From: Elusimicrobiota bacterium
GTDB lineage: Bacteria; Elusimicrobiota; Elusimicrobia; UBA1565; UBA9628
NCBI GenBank assembly: GCA_016209035.1
Contig: JACQWX010000036.1
Location: 1 to 40,250 of the forward strand
Direction of reading: 5' to 3'
DNA: 40,250 bases
The notes below the pieces were generated by a model. The model was not told the origin of the DNA and made no database searches. It was given only the letters and a program-made list of their open reading frames with translations. This document shows, in pieces, positions 23,305 to 29,918 of the stretch; position 1 is the stretch's first letter, and the number at the start of each line of letters is the position of its first letter. Position numbers and translations under genes: made by a program.

Positions 23305-24563
23305 CAGAACAGCTCCTTGAGCATGGAGGTCAGGCGCCTGATCCACACGGGCTTCTTGCGGCCGATCGCGCGATGCCCGCCCTCGCCCCAATGGCGCGCG
23401 GTCGAGTAGTGGAGGAGCCCCAACGCGGTCGCGTAGGTCGGGTCGAGCCAGCCTTCGTCGCAGAGGATCTGCTCCGGGAGCGCGGTCCCGGCGCGGACGT
23501 CTATCTCCAGGATCTGGCGGGCGGCCTCGATGGAGCCGCGCAGCTGCGAGCCCCCGCCCGTCAGGATCGCCCCTCCCGAGACGACCATGTCGGCGTAGGA
23601 GGAATTCTTCAAGTCCTTGGCGATGAGGTCGAAGAGCTCCTCGACGCGAGGCAGGACGAAGCCCATCATGGCCCGCGTCTTGATGGAGGCTTTGGAGCGG
23701 CCGTCGATCCCGATGTAGCCGATCTCCTCGTCGCCGTCGAGGAGCGAAGGGTGGGCCACGCCGTGGCCGATCTTCAGCTTCTCGGCCGTCGCGTGCGAGG
23801 TCCTCAAGCCCACCGCGAGGTCCCGGGTGATGAGGTCCGCGCCGAAGGAGAGCTCCTTGGAGTACTTGATGCTCCCCTCGCAGAAGACGCCGATGGAGAC
23901 GGATTGGCCTCCCAGGTCTATGAGCACGCACCCGAGGTCCTTCTCCTCGGGAGAGACCATGAGGTCCCCGGCCGCGAGCAGCCCGTAGACCGGGTCGATG
24001 ACCTCGAAGCCCGCCAGCGAGACGGCCTTGCTGAGGTTGTTGAGAAGGGCCGTCGAGGCCGTGACGATGTGGACCTCGACCTCCAAGAGGTTGGCCTCCA
24101 TGCCGACGGGGTCATGCACGCCCGGCTGCCGGTCGAGAGAGAAGCCCTGCGGGACCACATGGACGATCTCGCGGTCGGGAGAGAGGGGGATGGCCTTGGC
24201 GTTGGCCACGACGCTGGTCACGTCCTCGGGGGTGATCGTCTTGTCGCTGCGGGCGATGTTGAAGGCCCCTCGGCTGTTGAAGGACTGCAGGTGCCCGCCG
24301 CGCATGCCGAGGTAGAGGCCGGTCACGAGGGGCTTGCCGGCGCCTGCGCCTCCGGCGCAGGATTCGGCGTCTTCCACCGCCCTGGTGATTGCCCGGGCGG
24401 TCTCCTGGATGTTGGTGACGACCCCGCCGTTGATGCCGCGGCAGCCGACGCTCGTGCCGCCCAGGACGCGCATGCGCCCCGAGTCGGCGTCAGGGGAGCC
24501 GATGAGGCAGGCGACCCTGCCCGACCCAAGATCGAGTCCGGCGACGACGTCTTTTCTTGTCAT
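23304..24563 (-). CDS. ftsA: Cell division protein FtsA
   Basis: 419 residues. Actin-like protein that anchors FtsZ filaments to the inner membrane. VVAGLDLGSGRVACLIG is the phosphate-1 motif; CVLIDLGGQSVSIGVFCEG is phosphate 2; VVSGGAILTGGGSQLRG is the adenosine motif. The last helix, KKPVWIRRLTSMLKELF, is the amphipathic membrane anchor. An extra CAGGAGAGK in the region before VTGLYLGMRGGHL is encoded by a GC hairpin. Four-base overlap with ftsQ (ATGA). Confidence 0.96.
   Translation of the reverse strand: MTRKDVVAGLDLGSGRVACLIGSPDADSGRMRVLGGTSVGCRGINGGVVTNIQETARAITRAVEDAESCAGGAGAGKPLVTGLYLGMRGGHLQSFNSRGAFNIARSDKTITPEDVTSVVANAKAIPLSPDREIVHVVPQGFSLDRQPGVHDPVGMEANLLEVEVHIVTASTALLNNLSKAVSLAGFEVIDPVYGLLAAGDLMVSPEEKDLGCVLIDLGGQSVSIGVFCEGSIKYSKELSFGADLITRDLAVGLRTSHATAEKLKIGHGVAHPSLLDGDEEIGYIGIDGRSKASIKTRAMMGFVLPRVEELFDLIAKDLKNSSYADMVVSGGAILTGGGSQLRGSIEAARQILEIDVRAGTALPEQILCDEGWLDPTYATALGLLHYSTARHWGEGGHRAIGRKKPVWIRRLTSMLKELF
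24343..24361. repeat. Intragenic GC hairpin in ftsA, CCTGCGCC family
   Basis: CCTGCGCC (24343-24350), TCC, GGCGCAGG (24354-24361). Same arms as 27327-27345 and 33728-33746. It encodes a Gly/Ala stretch that is not part of the usual FtsA fold. Confidence 0.75.
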
Positions 24564-25372
24564 AAATTAGTCTGCGGGGATGGCCTCACGAAGATCTTCC
24601 CGTCCTCGAAATACCTCAAGTCCGCGGTCAAGGCGCCCGTTGCGGCCCCCAGGGGCAAGGTCTTGCGGAAGTCCTCCAAAGCTTGCCGGAGCCTCAACGC
24701 CTTAGCCTCGGTCCATCTCAGATCGCCCCACAGCACCGTCGTGCCGTCTTCGAAGCGAGCCTCCCAGCCCTCCAGCCGCGGCGCCCAGGTCATCCGCTCC
24801 AAGGCCGGCAGAGACCCCTTCGCTCCCATGCCCTCGAGGCAACGGGCCAGCCTCAGCCGCTCGGCGGCGTCGGCGGACCCGACATCGACGTCGGGACGCA
24901 CGTCGGGGAAGATGCCATCGGGAGCGGTGAAGACGACGCCGTCGGCCGCGAGGTAGCCCAGCGCGCGTCCGTCACGCACCACCCTGGCCAGAGGCTCTCG
25001 CAGCTCGACCTTGAACCGGATCCGGCGGTTGGGCCAATCACGGCTGAACCCGACGGCGCGCACGATAGGGTATCGGGACTTGAGAAGGGCTGCCCGGGAG
25101 CGCGGGAGGCCGGAAGCGGCGTCGAGCGCCGAGGAGAAGGATGCCTGAAGCTCCGGCGGGACGCCTTCTAGGACGAAGGCGCGAGGCATTAGGCGCCCGA
25201 CGAGCTCGGAGGAGTCGGGGAGATCGCGCAGGAGGCGAGGCACGGTCAGGGCCGCGGCCGCCGCCAGCACGAGCAGAGCCGACACCGCCAGGGATTCCCG
25301 GATGCGCCGGGACCTCACTCTGGGCCGGGTCTGGACGCGGTAGCGCCTGATCTGGGCCTTAAACCGATGCAT
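24560..25372 (-). CDS. ftsQ: Cell division protein FtsQ
   Basis: 270 residues. A basic cytoplasmic tail (MHRFKAQIRRYRVQTRPRVR), one transmembrane helix near 29-47 (VSALLVLAAAAALTVPRLL), a POTRA-like domain (FVLEGVPPELQASFSSALDA, then SRYPIVRAVGFSRDWPNRRI) and a beta domain with FKVELREPLARVVRDGRALG and YLAADGVVF. This matches FtsQ/DivIB, which links early and late division proteins. murB-ftsQ-ftsA-ftsZ is the expected dcw order. The start overlaps the murB end by 14 bases. Confidence 0.88.
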   Translation of the reverse strand: MHRFKAQIRRYRVQTRPRVRSRRIRESLAVSALLVLAAAAALTVPRLLRDLPDSSELVGRLMPRAFVLEGVPPELQASFSSALDAASGLPRSRAALLKSRYPIVRAVGFSRDWPNRRIRFKVELREPLARVVRDGRALGYLAADGVVFTAPDGIFPDVRPDVDVGSADAAERLRLARCLEGMGAKGSLPALERMTWAPRLEGWEARFEDGTTVLWGDLRWTEAKALRLRQALEDFRKTLPLGAATGALTADLRYFEDGKIFVRPSPQTNL

Positions 25373-26276
25373 CCCCCACCACCCTCATCTCCAGCTCGAG
25401 GTCGACCCCATGAGCGGCGCGCACGCGATCCCGGATTCGGCTGATCAGTTCCAGCACGTCGGCGGAGGACGCTTGGGAGAAATTCTCGATGAAATTCGCG
25501 TGTTTCGTCGAGACGCGTGCCCCGCCGCAGACAGCCCCTTTAAGACCGCAGTCGTCGATGAGCTCGGCGGCGGGGAGACCCGGCGGGTTCTTGAAAATCG
25601 AGCCTATGTTGTGGCTGTGAATCGGCTGAGTCAGAGACCTTCTCCGCTGGTACTCCCGAATGTGTGTGATTATATCATCTTTAGCGCAGGCCTTCAATTG
25701 GAGCTCGCAACCCACGACGATGCGGGGACCTAAGGAGCTCGTCCTGTAGCCGAAGCGGACCTGCCCCCGGTGGAGCGTCCGGGCCTTGCCGGTGGCCGGA
25801 TCGAGGACGCGCACGCAGCGCACCAGGCCGCCGATCGAGCCCTGGGGGGTCCCCGCGTTCATGATCAGGGCCCCGCCCACCGTCCCCGGGATGCCGGCCA
25901 GAGGCTCCAACCCCCCGAAGCCTTCTCGCGCGGCCAGGCTCACGAGCTTGGGCAGGCGCGCGCCCGCCCCCGCCCTCAGCCGCCCCCCGCTCAGGAACGC
26001 GGCCCGCTCGAAGGCCCCGACCAGCCGCACGACCAGCCCGCGGATGCCGGCATCCGCGACCAGGAGTTTCGAGCCCCAGCCCAGCAGGAACAGCGGCGGG
26101 CCGTTCGCGCGGGAGAATCGCACCGCGCGCCGCAGACCGCGCTCGTCCGGGATCTCCACGTAGCAGTCCGCGGGCCCGCCGATCTTGAAGGTCGTGTGCC
26201 GGCGCATCGGCTCATCGAACCTGGCAGCCGGGAAGGCGCGGGCGGCCTCCCCTCTCCAAGACGACCGGGTTCTCAT
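25359..26276 (-). CDS. murB: UDP-N-acetylenolpyruvoylglucosamine reductase
   Basis: 305 residues, the short MurB type. It makes UDP-N-acetylmuramate with NADPH and FAD. RRHTTFKIGGPADCYVEI is the N-terminal block; LFLLGWGSKLLVAD, GLEPLAGIPGTVGGALIMNA is the FAD site; SHNIGSIFKNPPG holds the catalytic Ser; KHANFIENFSQASSADVLEL is also conserved. It opens the division operon. On the minus strand TACAAT (26293-26288) ends twelve bases before ATG 26276, facing the amidase promoter. Confidence 0.95.
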   Translation of the reverse strand: MRTRSSWRGEAARAFPAARFDEPMRRHTTFKIGGPADCYVEIPDERGLRRAVRFSRANGPPLFLLGWGSKLLVADAGIRGLVVRLVGAFERAAFLSGGRLRAGAGARLPKLVSLAAREGFGGLEPLAGIPGTVGGALIMNAGTPQGSIGGLVRCVRVLDPATGKARTLHRGQVRFGYRTSSLGPRIVVGCELQLKACAKDDIITHIREYQRRRSLTQPIHSHNIGSIFKNPPGLPAAELIDDCGLKGAVCGGARVSTKHANFIENFSQASSADVLELISRIRDRVRAAHGVDLELEMRVVGDASV

Positions 26277-26303
26277 GACTGCCTCTCATTGTAGGATTTT
26301 TCG

Positions 26304-26312
26304 TGATATAAT
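26304..26312 (+). promoter_or_regulatory. Extended -10 promoter of the amidase gene, leaderless
   Basis: TGATATAAT: TGn plus a perfect TATAAT (26307-26312). The ATG at 26319 is exactly the seventh base after it. No good -35 box is seen. It shares the 42-base divergent gap with the murB start. Confidence 0.75.
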
Positions 26313-26318
26313 TGGCTC

Positions 26319-27416
26319 ATGCAGACGCTGCTCGCAGCGCTGGCGTGCCTGGCTTTCGCCGGGACCTGCGCCTCAGGCGCGGACGAGGGCGGGATGCGCG
26401 TCTACTTCCGCGGCTCGTCGGCGGCGCGCAGGATCGTGGTCCCGCCGCTTGCGCGGCCCGGCGACATCCTCCACGACACCGGCCCCAGCGACCCTCTTCC
26501 GGGGATATTCGACGCGATCCTGTTCCACGGCCGGACTCAGGCGGGCGTCGGCTTCGAGGCGCAGGCGGGCTCCGCCGACGTCTGGGGCCCTTGGACGGCG
26601 CCCGAGATCGAGACCTTCTCGAACGGCCGCTTCTGGGGGCGGTTCCGTCTCAGCGGGACGAAGGGGACCTCGGTGCGTATCCGCCTCGTGCACCGCGGCG
26701 TCCTCCCTTCGAGCGTCATCGTCATCTACGAGATCGAAGCCTACCGGACGACCCGCGAGCCCGTGGTCGTCACGCCGTCCCGGGTGGACCTCTCCACGCG
26801 GCCGGGCAAGCCGGACGCGCAGTCGCGCTCGGACTGGAACGCCGCCCCGCCCAAGTACGACTATACCTTGATGGACATCAGGCGCGTCACCCTCCACCAC
26901 ACCGCGGGCGCCCAGCCCGAGGCGCTCGAGGACGCGCGCTCGGAGATGCGGCTCATCCAGCGCTACCACCAGGCCGGCCGCGGCTGGAACGACATCGGCT
27001 ACCACTTCGTCATCGACGGCGCAGGCCGGATCCACCAAGGCAGGCCCGAGAACGCCCTCGGCGCCCACGCGCTCAACCACAACACCGGCAACGTCGGCAT
27101 CTCCTTCATGGGCAACTACCACCCGCCCATCGCGGACCAGCCCGCGGCCGGGCAGATCAAGACCGCGGTCGCGCTCGTCCGCTGGCTCGACGAAGCCTAC
27201 GGGATCGCGCCCGAGGCCCTCTTCGGCCACCGCGACATCGGCTCCACCGAGTGCCCCGGCGACCTCCTCTATCCGAAGGTCGAGGAAATCAGGAAGGCCG
27301 CGACGCAGCCCGTCCCTCCGCCGGGACCTGCGCCAGGGGCGCAGGCGCCGGACCTGCCCGCTGCCTCCAGGCGGCTCGACCGCTTCGATTTCATCCGGCC
27401 ATTCAACACGCAGTAG
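26319..27416 (+). CDS. Exported N-acetylmuramoyl-L-alanine amidase (Amidase_2/PGRP)
   Basis: 365 residues. Signal peptide at 1-22 (MQTLLAALACLAFAGTCASG). An N-terminal beta-rich part (about 25-160) contains WGPWTAPEIETFSNGRFWG. The catalytic domain starts near 185: VTLHHTAGAQPEA holds the first zinc His, DIGYHFVIDGAGRIHQGRP and NVGISFMGNY follow, and GHRDIGSTECPGDLLYP (about 303) gives the second His and the Cys. It cuts the bond between muramic acid and the stem peptide. The C-terminal tail includes PAPGAQAPDL from a GC hairpin. It lies divergent from murB. Confidence 0.9.
   Translation: MQTLLAALACLAFAGTCASGADEGGMRVYFRGSSAARRIVVPPLARPGDILHDTGPSDPLPGIFDAILFHGRTQAGVGFEAQAGSADVWGPWTAPEIETFSNGRFWGRFRLSGTKGTSVRIRLVHRGVLPSSVIVIYEIEAYRTTREPVVVTPSRVDLSTRPGKPDAQSRSDWNAAPPKYDYTLMDIRRVTLHHTAGAQPEALEDARSEMRLIQRYHQAGRGWNDIGYHFVIDGAGRIHQGRPENALGAHALNHNTGNVGISFMGNYHPPIADQPAAGQIKTAVALVRWLDEAYGIAPEALFGHRDIGSTECPGDLLYPKVEEIRKAATQPVPPPGPAPGAQAPDLPAASRRLDRFDFIRPFNTQ
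27327..27345. repeat. Intragenic GC hairpin in the amidase tail, CCTGCGCC family
   Basis: CCTGCGCC (27327-27334), AGG, GGCGCAGG (27338-27345). Preceded by CCGGGA, as are the half-copy at 26365-26380 in the same gene and the hairpin at 12690. Encodes PAPGAQ. Confidence 0.75.
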
Positions 27417-27425
27417 GTTTTCAAC

Positions 27426-28007
27426 ATGGTTACACCACGAGACTTTTCCACCGACACATCTTACGCGATGTCGGTGGAAAAGTCCGGACCCACTTCAGCC
27501 GAGACATCGCGGCGGCGGCGCTACTCTCTGGGCATCGCCCTGGCCGCAGCTGCTCTGTGCGCGTGCGCCGGCCACCGGAAGGACCCGCTGGAAGCCGAGG
27601 AGGCTCGCCGGGCCCGGCTGGAGCTCCAGTCCGTCTTGGACATGGCCGCCTCCCGCAAGATCCCGCCCGTGGACTTCGAGTTCGACAAGGCCGCGCTGCT
27701 TCCCAGCTCAACCACGCTCCTCGACAAGGTCGCGGAGATCCTGATGCGCTATCAGTCGCTCAAGGTCATCGTGGAGGGCCACACCGACGACATCGGCTCC
27801 GACGAGTACAACGACTGGCTCTCGGCCGAGAGGGGGCGCGCGGTCAAGACCTACCTGACCTCCAAGGGCGTCTTCCCGGACTACGTCAAGGTCATCGGGT
27901 ACGGCAAGCGCCGCCCCATCACGAGGGACGCCTCGGATAAAGGAAGGGCGCTCAACCGCAGGGTCGAGTTCGTCATCACCACCCGCGAGTGGGAAGCGGT
28001 CTACTGA
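27426..28007 (+). CDS. OmpA-family (Pal-like) lipoprotein
   Basis: 193 residues from ATG 27426; ATG 27468 is the alternative. SLGIALAAAALCACAG is a lipoprotein signal with a Cys after the hydrophobic core. The C-terminal OmpA domain binds peptidoglycan: VDFEFDKAALLPSSTTLLDK, VIVEGHTDDIGSDEYNDWLS, AERGRAVKTYLTSKG, VIGYGKRRPI and GRALNRRVEFVI match. It probably tethers the outer membrane to the wall. The first 20 codons lie across a 16-bp-arm inverted repeat, so the true start is uncertain. It starts nine bases after the amidase stop. Confidence 0.88.
   Translation: MVTPRDFSTDTSYAMSVEKSGPTSAETSRRRRYSLGIALAAAALCACAGHRKDPLEAEEARRARLELQSVLDMAASRKIPPVDFEFDKAALLPSSTTLLDKVAEILMRYQSLKVIVEGHTDDIGSDEYNDWLSAERGRAVKTYLTSKGVFPDYVKVIGYGKRRPITRDASDKGRALNRRVEFVITTREWEAVY
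27441..27484. repeat. 44-bp inverted repeat, perfect 16-bp arms
   Basis: GACTTTTCCACCGACA (27441-27456) is the exact complement of 27469-27484, with a 12-base loop. It covers the possible second start ATG 27468 of the OmpA-like gene. As RNA it would form a strong hairpin in or before the coding start, so it may restrain translation or mark an insertion. Confidence 0.85.
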
Positions 28008-28019
28008 AGGTTAGTCGGT

Positions 28020-28074
28020 CGAGCTTCTTGAAGGCGGTCAAGAACACCTCGACGGTGGCCTGTTGCGCCGTCAT
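28020..28074 (-). pseudogene. Remnant of a small antitoxin-type gene
   Basis: On the minus strand ATG 28074 starts MTAQQATVEVFLTAFKKLDR. ATVEVFLTAF is the opening of a common family of small plasmid/chromosomal antitoxin-like proteins. After about 20 codons the likeness ends and the frame runs into the complement of the OmpA-like gene, stopping soon after. So only the promoter and first 18-20 codons survive. The family link is by recall of the N-terminal motif. Confidence 0.5.
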
Positions 28075-28080
28075 GCTATA

Positions 28081-28109
28081 AGTTTAACACGATTGACCCG
28101 GGAAATCAA
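28081..28109 (-). promoter_or_regulatory. Promoter of the antitoxin remnant, leaderless layout
   Basis: Minus strand: TTGATT (28109-28104), 17 bases, TAAACT (28086-28081), six bases, then ATG 28074. Same -10 sequence as the XRE gene at 399 and the same six-base gap as at 3094, 26319, 31226 and 33839. Confidence 0.7.
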
Positions 28110-28144
28110 CTATCGACGCGCATTCGCTGAACGCCGAATTTGTT

Positions 28145-28153
28145 TGGTAGAAT
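28145..28153 (+). promoter_or_regulatory. Possible tRNA operon promoter
   Basis: TGGTAGAAT, an extended -10 (TAGAAT at 28148-28153), lies ten bases before the first tRNA base. No clear -35 box. Confidence 0.45.
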
Positions 28154-28163
28154 AAGGTATTAC

Positions 28164-28236
28164 GAGCTCGTAGCTCAGCTGGCAGAGCACACGCCTTTTA
28201 AGCGTGGGGTCGTGGGTTCGAATCCCACCGGGCTCA
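28164..28236 (+). tRNA. tRNA-Lys (UUU)
   Basis: Full cloverleaf, 73 nt. Acceptor GAGCTCG/CGGGCTC with one G-T pair, D stem GCTC/GAGC, anticodon stem CACGC/GCGTG around CTTTTAA (anticodon TTT), T arm GTGGG TTCGAAT CCCAC, discriminator A at 28236. CCA is not encoded. Confidence 0.97.
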
Positions 28237-28241
28237 AAGCC

Positions 28242-28313
28242 GCCCCCTTCGTCTAACGGCTAGGACACCACCCTTTCAAGGTGAAAACACGGGTTCGATT
28301 CCCGTAGGGGGCA
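28242..28313 (+). tRNA. tRNA-Glu (UUC)
   Basis: Cloverleaf of 72 nt. Acceptor GCCCCCT/AGGGGGC, anticodon loop CTTTCAA (anticodon TTC) on a CCACC/GGTGA stem with one end mismatch, T arm ACGGG TTCGATT CCCGT, discriminator A at 28313. CCA not encoded. Five bases after tRNA-Lys, so one transcript. Its last base directly touches the stop codon of the convergent gene at 28314. Confidence 0.97.
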
Positions 28314-28751
28314 CTACTTCCCAGGCCTGCCCAGGTCGCCGAACATGGACTTGAGCCGCTCGTTGAGCGGCAGGTCCTTGCCGGAAGCGCGCTCGAGTTC
28401 CCAGGCGTCGAGCCATATCCCCGCGCACCTGGAGCAGCGGTCAACGGTGATGCGAGGGTTGCTGGGCGCGGGGACCTTGGCCAGGGCGACGGCGCACTTG
28501 GGGCAGTCCGCGGGCTTGGAATCCCGTGACGGATCGGCGGGCTTGGCTGGGACCCCGGCCGGGAAAGGAACCGCCGCGCCTGAATCGACGTAGCGGTCGA
28601 CCTCGTCCTTGTCGAACCACACGCCGCCGCAGGAGGGGCAACGCTCGACCTCGAAGCTCCCCACGGTCTCCTTGGGACCTGGGGCGCTGCGGTCGCGGAA
28701 ATGGATGCTCAAGCGCTCCAGCGGATGGGTCCGGCATTTCGGACAGTTCAT
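28314..28751 (-). CDS. Double zinc-ribbon (zf-TFIIB) protein
   Basis: 145 residues. Two TFIIB-type zinc ribbons: MNCPKCRTHPLERL...ERCPSCGGVWFDKDEVDRY, and ADCPKCAVALAKVP...DRCSRCAGIWLDAWELERA. Each has CxxC, CxxC, then (V/I)W.D..EL, the usual zf-TFIIB form. Function of the family is unknown; nucleic-acid or protein contact is likely. Promoter on the minus strand: TTGTCC (28806-28801), 18 bases, TAGAAT (28782-28777), and a GGAGG site before ATG, so this gene has a normal leader. It divergently faces dapB. Confidence 0.85.
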   Translation of the reverse strand: MNCPKCRTHPLERLSIHFRDRSAPGPKETVGSFEVERCPSCGGVWFDKDEVDRYVDSGAAVPFPAGVPAKPADPSRDSKPADCPKCAVALAKVPAPSNPRITVDRCSRCAGIWLDAWELERASGKDLPLNERLKSMFGDLGRPGK

Positions 28752-28808
28752 GGCGCCCTCCTCGCGGCGGTCCCCTATTCTACCACGCAGGCGGACGCCA
28801 GGACAATT

Positions 28809-28817
28809 TGATATATT
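28809..28817 (+). promoter_or_regulatory. Extended -10 promoter of the dapB operon
   Basis: TGATATATT (-10 TATATT at 28812-28817). ATG 28831 is 14 bases further, leaving a leader of about seven bases with no ribosome site. Confidence 0.55.
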
Positions 28818-28830
28818 AGGCGCGCCGCCA

Positions 28831-29520
28831 ATGCCCAAACCGCTGAAGATCGTCGTCTGCGGGGCCCTGGGAAGGATGGGATCGAGGGTCGCCGAGCTGG
28901 GAACCAGGGACAAACGCTTCCTCGTCGTGGCCAGGGTGGACAAGGACAATAGCTCCCGCCTGCCAGAAGCGCTCGCCCGCGCCGAGGTGGTGGTGGACTT
29001 CACCTCGGCCGAGGCGTCGGTGCAGATCGCGGCCGCGGCTGCCAAGGCCAAGGTCGCCGCCGTGATCGGGTCCACGGGCTTCAACTCCGTGCAGTCCGCG
29101 CAGATCAGGGCGTCGAGCCGCGCCATCGCGCTGCTCCTCTCTCCCAACATGAGCCCGGGGGTCAACCTCATGTTCCACCTGGCCGCCATCGCGGCCTCGG
29201 TCCTCGACACGTACGAGATCGGCATCGGCGAGACCCACCACAGCATGAAGAAAGACGCCCCATCGGGCACCGCCCTGGCTTTGGCGCGGCGGGTCCAGGA
29301 GGCGAGGAAATCCCCAGAGGAGGTGCCCATGGTGAGCCAGCGCCTCGGCGACGTCATCGGCGAGCACACGCTGACGCTGGCGGGCCCCCATGAGCGCATC
29401 GAGATCGTCCACCGGGCCCATTCCCGCGACCTCTTCGCACGGGGGGCTCTCGAGGCCGCCCTCTGGATCCGAGGACGGAAGCCCGGCCTTTACTGCATGC
29501 GGGACATGCTCGGGCTATGA
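28831..29520 (+). CDS. dapB: 4-hydroxy-tetrahydrodipicolinate reductase
   Basis: 229 residues. NAD(P)H-dependent reductase of the lysine/diaminopimelate route. IVVCGALGRMGSRV is the nucleotide loop; VVDFTSAEASV, AVIGSTGFN and LLSPNMSPGVNLMFHLA follow; IGETHHSMKKDAPSGTALAL holds the catalytic His and Lys. ATG 28831 was chosen because the promoter lies just before it and the longer frame overlaps a divergent gene. The end overlaps the next gene by four bases (ATGA), forming dapB-membrane protein-dapL. Confidence 0.95.
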   Translation: MPKPLKIVVCGALGRMGSRVAELGTRDKRFLVVARVDKDNSSRLPEALARAEVVVDFTSAEASVQIAAAAAKAKVAAVIGSTGFNSVQSAQIRASSRAIALLLSPNMSPGVNLMFHLAAIAASVLDTYEIGIGETHHSMKKDAPSGTALALARRVQEARKSPEEVPMVSQRLGDVIGEHTLTLAGPHERIEIVHRAHSRDLFARGALEAALWIRGRKPGLYCMRDMLGL

Positions 29521-29918
29521 CGGCCGGACGGGACGGCGCAGGCCGAACTCAGGAATGGTGTTCTCGGCAGGCGCGCCGCCTAGGCTGGTTCCTCAGCGAC
29601 GACGATCCGCTCGAGCCGCGCTACGACCCGGCGCACCTGGCCGGGACCCTCATCGTGTGCATGGCCGCGGCTGGAGGACTCTACTGGCTCTTGTGGACCC
29701 TGCTCGTCTTCGAGGGCGGCATCTTCCCCAAAATCGCCGCGGCCTCGGCCGTCCTGCTGACCGGCAAGACGCTCAGGGACTACGGGTATGAAGGCCGCCC
29801 CGAAGCCATGGGCGTCTTCGACGGCTGGACGAGCAACGTCGCGGCCCTCCTCCTCAGCCTCCTGCTCCTCGTCGCGCTCATGCGCCTCTACCGGGCCGGG
29901 GCGAAGCCGCGCCCATGA
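29517..29918 (+). CDS. Two-helix membrane protein in the dapB-dapL operon
   Basis: 133 residues. Two hydrophobic helices: about 43-68 (GTLIVCMAAAGGLYWLLWTL) and 106-126 (NVAALLLSLLLLVALMRLYR). Between them lies GGIFPKIAAASAVLLTGKTL and a charged loop. Unknown family. Four-base overlaps on both sides (ATGA with dapB and with dapL) show it is an operon member, but no lysine-pathway role is known for such a protein. Confidence 0.75.
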   Translation: MTAGRDGAGRTQEWCSRQARRLGWFLSDDDPLEPRYDPAHLAGTLIVCMAAAGGLYWLLWTLLVFEGGIFPKIAAASAVLLTGKTLRDYGYEGRPEAMGVFDGWTSNVAALLLSLLLLVALMRLYRAGAKPRP

